DNA of 10,481 nucleotides from Opitutia bacterium UBA6410 (GTDB lineage: Bacteria; Verrucomicrobiota; Verrucomicrobiia; Opitutales; Intestinicryptomonadaceae), in contig DJPO01000090.1 in NCBI GenBank assembly GCA_002437405.1, forward strand, positions 1 to 10,481, in the 5' to 3' direction. Positions 6,676 to 10,481 of the stretch are shown piece after piece. Both the position numbers and the translations under genes were made by a program. The notes below the pieces were generated by a model. It was not told the origin of the DNA and did no database searches. It saw nothing but the letters and a program-made list of their open reading frames with translations. Positions within the stretch are counted from its first letter, which is position 1, and each line of letters starts with the position of its first letter.

Positions 6676-7677
6676 ATGGAAAATTATTATACATTTAACG
6701 ACATCGCCCGCCCATTCGAATCGGCGCGGGCTTCGGCGGAAGCGCAAAAATTCGTGGACGCGCTGCCCGCAAATTTCGTATCCGCGCAAAAGGCGGCGAT
6801 TGAATCCGCCATCGCGGGAGACAGCGCGGAGCTTGAGAAAGTCCGCGCGGGGCGCAGGATTTCCTCCTACGACCTCTCCGCGCTTGAAGTCGCCGACATA
6901 AAAATACCGCGCGCAGACGGCGGCCAGCTGCGGCTGCGCATTTATTCGCCGAAGGAAATTTCCGAAAACCGCCCCGCCCTGCTCTACATTCACGGCGGCG
7001 GCTGGACGATAAATTCCCCCGAAAACTGCGAACGCTTTTGCCGCGACTTCGCGCTGAAAAACGACGCGGTAGTAATCGCGCCCGACTATCGGCTCGCGCC
7101 CGAACACCCGTATCCAGCAGCCAACGACGACATAAAAACCGCCCATTTCTGGATTCGCCGAAACGCCGCCGCAATCGGAATAGACAAAGACGGAATTTTT
7201 GTCGCGGGCGACAGTGCGGGCGGGCACTTGGCGATTTCGCTGGCAATCGATTTGCGCGATTTCGCGCAGCCGTCCGAGCAGGTCGCGGGCATAATCGCAA
7301 TCTACCCCGCGACGGATTTGCGCGAAAATGTGCAATACGAAAGCCGCAAATATTTCGGCGAAAAATTCGCTCTGAACGGCGAACTTATGAAGCTGTACAT
7401 AAAAGCCTATGTGCCGACGCCCGAGGGAGCTGTGCGCGCAACTGTCATAAACAAACCGCTCGGCGGGCTGCCCCGCACGCTGCTTCTGGCGTCGGAATGC
7501 GACATTCTGCGCTCCGAGGCGGCGGAGTTTGCCAAAAAGCTCGCCGAAGCGGGAGTCAAAACGCGCTACGTCTGCCGCGAGGGAGCGACACACATTTACA
7601 TAACGCAAAAGGGAATGGACGAAGCCTATTTCGCCGCGCTCGCCGAAGTTTCCGACTTCACAGCAAGGCGCGAATAG
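6676..7677 (+). CDS. Alpha/beta hydrolase, HSL-type esterase (333 aa)
   Basis: Serine hydrolase of the hormone-sensitive-lipase family, expected to cleave short acyl esters in the cytoplasm (no signal peptide). Visible motifs are the oxyanion-hole HGGGW (106-110), the family-typical PDYRLAPEHPYPAA (136-149), the nucleophile elbow GDSAGG with Ser180, the catalytic Asp276 in ECDILRSE and His306 in ATHIYIT. The triad is therefore complete. An N-terminal extension of about 90 residues precedes the core, as is usual for this family's cap region. The length of 333 residues is typical. The gene starts 14 nt after the acetyltransferase stop, without an SD. The natural substrate is unknown; pairing with a GNAT suggests acetylation and deacylation of small molecules, which is inference only. 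Confidence 0.92.
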   Translation: MENYYTFNDIARPFESARASAEAQKFVDALPANFVSAQKAAIESAIAGDSAELEKVRAGRRISSYDLSALEVADIKIPRADGGQLRLRIYSPKEISENRPALLYIHGGGWTINSPENCERFCRDFALKNDAVVIAPDYRLAPEHPYPAANDDIKTAHFWIRRNAAAIGIDKDGIFVAGDSAGGHLAISLAIDLRDFAQPSEQVAGIIAIYPATDLRENVQYESRKYFGEKFALNGELMKLYIKAYVPTPEGAVRATVINKPLGGLPRTLLLASECDILRSEAAEFAKKLAEAGVKTRYVCREGATHIYITQKGMDEAYFAALAEVSDFTARRE

Positions 7678-7701
7678 CCGCGGATTCTCCGCCGAAATTG
7701 G

Positions 7702-7730
7702 TTGACTAAATTGCCGCGCGGCAAAAACTG
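7702..7730 (+). promoter_or_regulatory. Possible promoter containing a GC palindrome
   Basis: TTGACT (7702-7707) is followed by the perfect 14-nt palindrome TTGCCGCGCGGCAA (7711-7724), which fills the spacer; a -10 would fall around 7725-7730, where the match is poor. The ATG of the amidotransferase lies at 7746. It may be an internal promoter with an operator, or a small hairpin in the operon mRNA. Confidence 0.35.
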
Positions 7731-7745
7731 CAAACCCGAAAAAAA

Positions 7746-8441
7746 ATGAAAACCGCAATTTTGCTCTGCGAACATTTTGAAAACCAAAGAGCCGCCCGCC
7801 CCGACGCAAAGCCCTATGAAGAACTTTTTGTCGAATTGCTCGGCGAAGAAAAAAATCCGCCGACAGTCTTCGACATAAAAAGCGGCGACTTCCCGCAATC
7901 CGCCCGCGACTTCGACAAATACATAATCACGGGAAGCCTCTCCAGCAGCTACGATGCCGACAAATGGATTGCCGAGCTAAAGCAATTCATCGTATCGGCT
8001 TTCGGGCGCGGCGACGCCAAGCAAATCGGGATATGTTTCGGCCATCAAATCATCGCCGACGCCCTCGGCGGGAAAGTCGCGCCCAATCCGAACGGCTGGG
8101 GCGTCGGCAAGCGGTTTTCCCAAATAAAATCGCCCTTTTTGAAAAAATATTTCCCAAGCGGCAAATTCGCGCTCGAGTACAGCCACCACGACATTGTGGT
8201 AAATCCGCCCAATGACGCCGAAATCCTCTCGGGCTCGGATTTCTGCGCCGTCGAAAGTATGAAAATCGGCGAAAAAATCCTGACGTTCCAAGGACACCCC
8301 GAATTCGACGCAATATATTCCGATATGCTTTTTAACGCGTTCAAAAATTTGTTCGGCGAAGTCGCCGTGCAACGTCGCGAACAAAGCATACAAATCCCCG
8401 CGGACAACAAAAAAATAGCCCAAATTATCCGCGAATTTTAA
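7746..8441 (+). CDS. Class I glutamine amidotransferase, GMP-synthase-like (231 aa)
   Basis: Stand-alone class I amidotransferase domain, which would release ammonia from glutamine or hydrolyse a gamma-glutamyl bond. The catalytic triad is visible: nucleophile Cys97 in GICFGHQ, His184 and Glu186 in FQGHPEF. The oxyanion-type ITGS strand (61-64) and the SHHD segment (146-149) also match the family of GMP synthase-like amidotransferases. There is no synthetase domain and none is encoded next door, so it is not GuaA itself. Homologues of this size are often annotated as GMP synthase-glutamine amidotransferase or gamma-glutamyl hydrolase-like proteins. It begins 68 nt after the hydrolase gene; it may be the third operon gene or have its own promoter. 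The ATG is preceded by an A-rich stretch without an SD. The substrate is unknown. Confidence 0.88.
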   Translation: MKTAILLCEHFENQRAARPDAKPYEELFVELLGEEKNPPTVFDIKSGDFPQSARDFDKYIITGSLSSSYDADKWIAELKQFIVSAFGRGDAKQIGICFGHQIIADALGGKVAPNPNGWGVGKRFSQIKSPFLKKYFPSGKFALEYSHHDIVVNPPNDAEILSGSDFCAVESMKIGEKILTFQGHPEFDAIYSDMLFNAFKNLFGEVAVQRREQSIQIPADNKKIAQIIREF

Positions 8442-8500
8442 AACAAGCCGCGCCGCCTCTCTTCGGCTAATCGGATTTTGCCGCCCTCCCCCTCCCCTCT

Positions 8501-8553
8501 AAAAAAAACAAAAAACCCCGCAAAGAAAAAATGTCCCTGCGGGGTTTTGTTTT
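8501..8553. terminator. Bidirectional terminator between convergent genes
   Basis: AAAACCCCGCA (8512-8522) pairs perfectly with TGCGGGGTTTT (8538-8548) around a 15-nt loop. A-rich sequence on the left (8501-8511) and T-rich sequence on the right give a U-tract in either transcription direction. It serves the plus-strand amidotransferase and the minus-strand GGGtGRT gene, whose stop is 17 nt to the right. Confidence 0.9.
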
Positions 8554-8569
8554 AAGTAGCCGAAACGGC

Positions 8570-9571
8570 TTACTTCATAGCTTCTTCAACGGCAACCGCA
8601 ACTGCGACGGTCGCGCCGACCATCGGGTTGTTGCCCATACCGATAAGACCCATCATTTCGACGTGTGCCGGAACGGAGGACGAACCCGCGAACTGCGCGT
8701 CGCCGTGCATTCTGCCCATCGTGTCGGTCATACCGTAGGAAGCGGGGCCCGCCGCCATATTGTCGGGGTGGAGCGTTCTGCCCGTGCCGCCGCCCGAAGC
8801 AACGGAGAAGTATTTCTTACCGTGCTCGATTGCCCACTTCTTGTAAGTGCCGGCAACGGGGTGCTGGAAGCGTGTCGGGTTGGTCGAGTTGCCCGTGATG
8901 GAAACGTCGACGCCTTCGTGGCGCATAATCGCGACGCCTTCGTTGACGTCGTCCGCGCCGTAAACGCGAACCTTTGCCTTTTCGCCCTTGGAGAACGGAG
9001 TTTCCTTAACAATCTTCAGTTCGCCCGTGTAGTAATTGTATTCGGTTTCGACGGAGGTAAAGCCGTTGATACGCGAAATGATGTACGCGGCGTCCTTGCC
9101 CAAGCCGTTGAGGATAACGCGCAGGGGTTCTTTGCGAACCTTGTTTGCGGTCTTGGCAATGCCGATTGCGCCTTCCGCAGCCGCGAAGGATTCGTGGCCT
9201 GCGAGGAAGCAGAAGCACTTGGTTTCTTCGCGAAGGAGCATCGCGCCGAGGTTGCCGTGACCGAGACCTACGTCGCGGGAGTCGGCAACAGAACCGGGAA
9301 TGCAGAACGACTGAAGGCCGATACCGATGTTTTCGGCGGCTTCGGCGGCGTTCTTCGAGCCCTTTTTAATCGCGATAGCAGCACCCGCTGTGTACGCCCA
9401 AACGGCGTTGTCAAAAGCAATGGGCTGGATACCCTTTACGATTTCCTCGACGTCGATACCCTTGTCCTTGCAGATTTTCTGGGCGTCTTCGAGACCGTTG
9501 ATACCGTATTCTGCGAGAACCTTGTTAATCTTGTCGATACGTCTTTCGTAACCTTCAAATGTAATAGCCAT
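8570..9571 (-). CDS. GGGtGRT family protein (333 aa)
   Basis: Member of the Pfam family named after its conserved GGGtGRT motif, here SGGGTGRT at residues 259-266. To my knowledge its biochemical function is not established. There is no signal peptide or membrane helix apart from a hydrophobic, Gly/Ala/Val-rich C-terminus (VGATVAVAVAVEEAMK), so it is probably cytoplasmic. The glycine-rich segments VGLGHGNLGA (101-110), GGGTGRT and GMGNNPMVGATVAV (311-324) look like nucleotide or phosphate loops, which is inference. Cysteines lie at 34, 90, 119 and 121; the CFC at 119-121 could bind metal or a cluster. The start is fixed by a strong SD 7 nt ahead that overlaps the stop codon of the Fe-S scaffold-like gene. 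The two genes are separated by 12 nt and must be co-translated. This pairing is, as I recall, recurrent in other bacteria, suggesting a role in Fe-S or sulfur metabolism. Confidence 0.9.
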   Translation of the reverse strand: MAITFEGYERRIDKINKVLAEYGINGLEDAQKICKDKGIDVEEIVKGIQPIAFDNAVWAYTAGAAIAIKKGSKNAAEAAENIGIGLQSFCIPGSVADSRDVGLGHGNLGAMLLREETKCFCFLAGHESFAAAEGAIGIAKTANKVRKEPLRVILNGLGKDAAYIISRINGFTSVETEYNYYTGELKIVKETPFSKGEKAKVRVYGADDVNEGVAIMRHEGVDVSITGNSTNPTRFQHPVAGTYKKWAIEHGKKYFSVASGGGTGRTLHPDNMAAGPASYGMTDTMGRMHGDAQFAGSSSVPAHVEMMGLIGMGNNPMVGATVAVAVAVEEAMK

Positions 9572-9577
9572 GATAAA

Positions 9578-9586
9578 ACCTCCTTA
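9578..9586 (-). promoter_or_regulatory. Strong Shine-Dalgarno overlapping upstream stop codon
   Basis: On the minus strand TAAGGAGGT begins with the TAA stop of the scaffold-like gene (9586-9584) and supplies a near-full SD core, AAGGAGG, 7 nt before the ATG of the GGGtGRT gene. It decides that start codon. No other gene in the window has a comparable site. Confidence 0.9.
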
Positions 9587-10291
9587 TTCTTTGCGCGGGT
9601 CGATGACTTTTACGGCGTCTTCGAAGCGTCCCTTGACGGCGACGTTCTTTTCAAACGCTTCCTTGGGGTCGACACCCTTGCGGATTTGTTCGAGCATTTT
9701 GCCGAGGTGAACGGTTTTGTAGCCGATTACTTCGTCGTTGGAGTCGAGGGCTTCTTCGAGGACATAGCCTTCCGCCATTTCGAGGTAGCGGGGACCCTTG
9801 AGCTTTGTGGAGTACATCGTGCCGACCTGCGAGCGCAAGCCCTTGCCGAGGTCTTCGAGACCCGCGCCGATGGGCAGACCGTTTTCGGAGAAAGCGGTTT
9901 GGGTGCGGCCGTAGACGATTTGGAGGAAAAGTTCGCGCATTGCAACGTTGATGGCGTCGCAGACGAGGTCGGAGTTAACGGCTTCGAGAACGGTTTTGCC
10001 GGGGAGAACTTCGGCGGCCATAGCGGCAGAGTGGGTCATACCCGAGCAGCCGATGGTTTCGACGAGAGCTTCTTCGATTACGCCTTCCTTGACGTTGAGG
10101 GTGAGTTTGCAGGCACCCTGTTGGGGGGCGCACCAGCCGACGCCGTGTGTGAGGCCGCTGATATCGCTGATTTGAGTGGCCTTCACCCATTTTCCTTCTT
10201 CCGGAATGGGAGCGGGACCGTGTTTTGCGCCCTTCGCAACGCAGCACATTTGCTGTACTTCGTGCGAGCAATTATGATTTGGACAACTCAT
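9584..10291 (-). CDS. NifU/IscU-like iron-sulfur cluster scaffold-type protein (235 aa)
   Basis: Probable Fe-S cluster assembly scaffold-like protein, cytoplasmic. The N-terminal half aligns by eye with the NifU/IscU fold: GACKLTLNVKEGVIEEALVE (59-78) corresponds to the metal-site strand, followed by TIGCSGMTHSAAMAAEVLPGKTVLEA (79-104), equivalent to the GCGSAIASSS...GKS block, with Cys82 at the second conserved cysteine. By my alignment Gln57 sits where the first conserved Cys of IscU would be, with Cys54 and Cys61 on either side. Extra cysteines cluster at the N-terminus (3, 8, 16, 17). The protein has about 100 additional C-terminal residues compared with IscU. The ATG at 10291 has no SD. 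It is the first gene of a two-gene operon with the GGGtGRT protein; a weak TTGGCG/TAATAC promoter-like pair lies just upstream. The precise role is unknown; it may be a specialised scaffold rather than housekeeping IscU. Confidence 0.85.
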   Translation of the reverse strand: MSCPNHNCSHEVQQMCCVAKGAKHGPAPIPEEGKWVKATQISDISGLTHGVGWCAPQQGACKLTLNVKEGVIEEALVETIGCSGMTHSAAMAAEVLPGKTVLEAVNSDLVCDAINVAMRELFLQIVYGRTQTAFSENGLPIGAGLEDLGKGLRSQVGTMYSTKLKGPRYLEMAEGYVLEEALDSNDEVIGYKTVHLGKMLEQIRKGVDPKEAFEKNVAVKGRFEDAVKVIDPRKE

Positions 10292-10372
10292 ATCGTGTAT
10301 TATTTTGTTGTTAAAAGTACGCCAACAATCGCACTGAAATGCGCCATATGCAAGAAAAATTTGAGATAGACA

Positions 10373-10395
10373 GCAAAATTGCGGGGCAATTTTGC
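10373..10395. repeat. AT-rich hairpin at the right edge
   Basis: GCAAAATTGC (10373-10382) pairs with GCAATTTTGC (10386-10395) around a 3-nt loop. It is the first of three consecutive hairpins upstream of the minus-strand operon. Confidence 0.75.
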
Positions 10396-10410
10396 GCGGT
10401 GTTTTTAAAC

Positions 10411-10427
10411 AGGGGGTCTTGCCCCCT
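10411..10427. repeat. G5/C5 hairpin
   Basis: AGGGGG (10411-10416) pairs with CCCCCT (10422-10427) around the loop TCTTG. It is the second hairpin in the right-edge stack. Confidence 0.75.
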
Positions 10428-10429
10428 AC

Positions 10430-10456
10430 GGCGGGATTGGCTGCGCCACTCCCGCC
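10430..10456. repeat. Long GC hairpin with one mismatch
   Basis: GGCGGGA (10430-10436) pairs with TCCCGCC (10450-10456), then one T-C mismatch, then TGGC (10438-10441) with GCCA (10445-10448) around a 3-nt loop. Eleven pairs in 27 nt make this the most stable structure of the right-edge stack. Confidence 0.8.
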
Positions 10457-10467
10457 TACCCCCGCTT

Positions 10468-10481
10468 GGCGCGTGAAATCA
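10468..10481. repeat. 14-nt terminal match to the left edge, inverted
   Basis: GGCGCGTGAAATCA is the exact reverse complement of positions 34-47. The sequences flanking the match on the inner side differ, so it is the boundary of a shared element that runs out of the window at both ends. Confidence 0.8.

Noticed and set aside
6658..7809. Minus-strand reading frame of 383 codons opposite the esterase
   Set aside because: The plus strand encodes a complete HSL-type hydrolase with an intact triad; the antisense frame has no domain.
8481..8498. C-rich tract that could form a G-quadruplex on the minus strand
   Set aside because: It has only three G-runs of three or more plus one GG, so a standard four-run quadruplex motif is not met.
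8531..10369. Plus-strand reading frame of 612 codons opposite the scaffold/GGGtGRT pair
   Set aside because: It spans two well-supported minus-strand genes and their junction and begins inside the terminator; this is a by-product of codon bias.
1..10481. CRISPR array, tRNA, rRNA, transposase or toxin-antitoxin system
   Set aside because: I saw no regularly spaced repeats, no cloverleaf-like or rRNA-like sequence, and no transposase or toxin-like reading frame on either strand.

Overview
The window most likely comes from an anaerobic, probably gut-associated member of the Verrucomicrobiota (an Opitutales-like lineage is my best guess). This is inferred from a PEP-CTERM surface protein with a VPEP...RRRK tail and an autotransporter-like passenger, an exported six-hairpin glycosidase, a moderately high GC content with A/T-rich intergenic regions, and translation starts that mostly lack a Shine-Dalgarno (SD) sequence. 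No rRNA or marker gene is present to settle the assignment.

Layout from left to right. Positions 1-69 hold a repeat-like, hairpin-rich edge. 70-1341 (minus) is a stand-alone malic enzyme. A divergent intergenic region then leads to 1506-3560 (plus), an exported (alpha/alpha)6-barrel glycoside hydrolase, and 3703-5115 (plus), a PEP-CTERM surface protein whose signal peptide contains a run of 12 C. A strong terminator follows. 5233-6078 (plus) encodes a lipoprotein of the endonuclease/exonuclease/phosphatase (EEP) fold, again followed by a terminator. 6194-6661, 6676-7677 and 7746-8441 (plus) encode a GNAT acetyltransferase, an HSL-type alpha/beta hydrolase and a class I glutamine amidotransferase; the first two are clearly one operon. 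A bidirectional terminator at 8501-8553 separates these from a convergent minus-strand pair: 10291-9584, a NifU/IscU-like Fe-S scaffold-type protein, and 9571-8570, a GGGtGRT-family protein. The right edge (10373-10481) is a stack of hairpins ending in a 14-nt sequence that is also present, inverted, at the left edge.

How the genes fit together: the glycosidase, PEP-CTERM protein and EEP lipoprotein form an envelope/secreted block. The GNAT-hydrolase-amidotransferase block looks like small-molecule modification or detoxification. The malic enzyme is central carbon metabolism. The scaffold/GGGtGRT pair is a tightly coupled two-gene unit of unknown function. The two points most worth following up are the poly-C tract, where any one-base slip stops translation within 10 codons (a likely phase-variation switch), and the scaffold/GGGtGRT pair, which has a non-canonical cysteine arrangement and the only strong SD in the window, overlapping the upstream stop codon.
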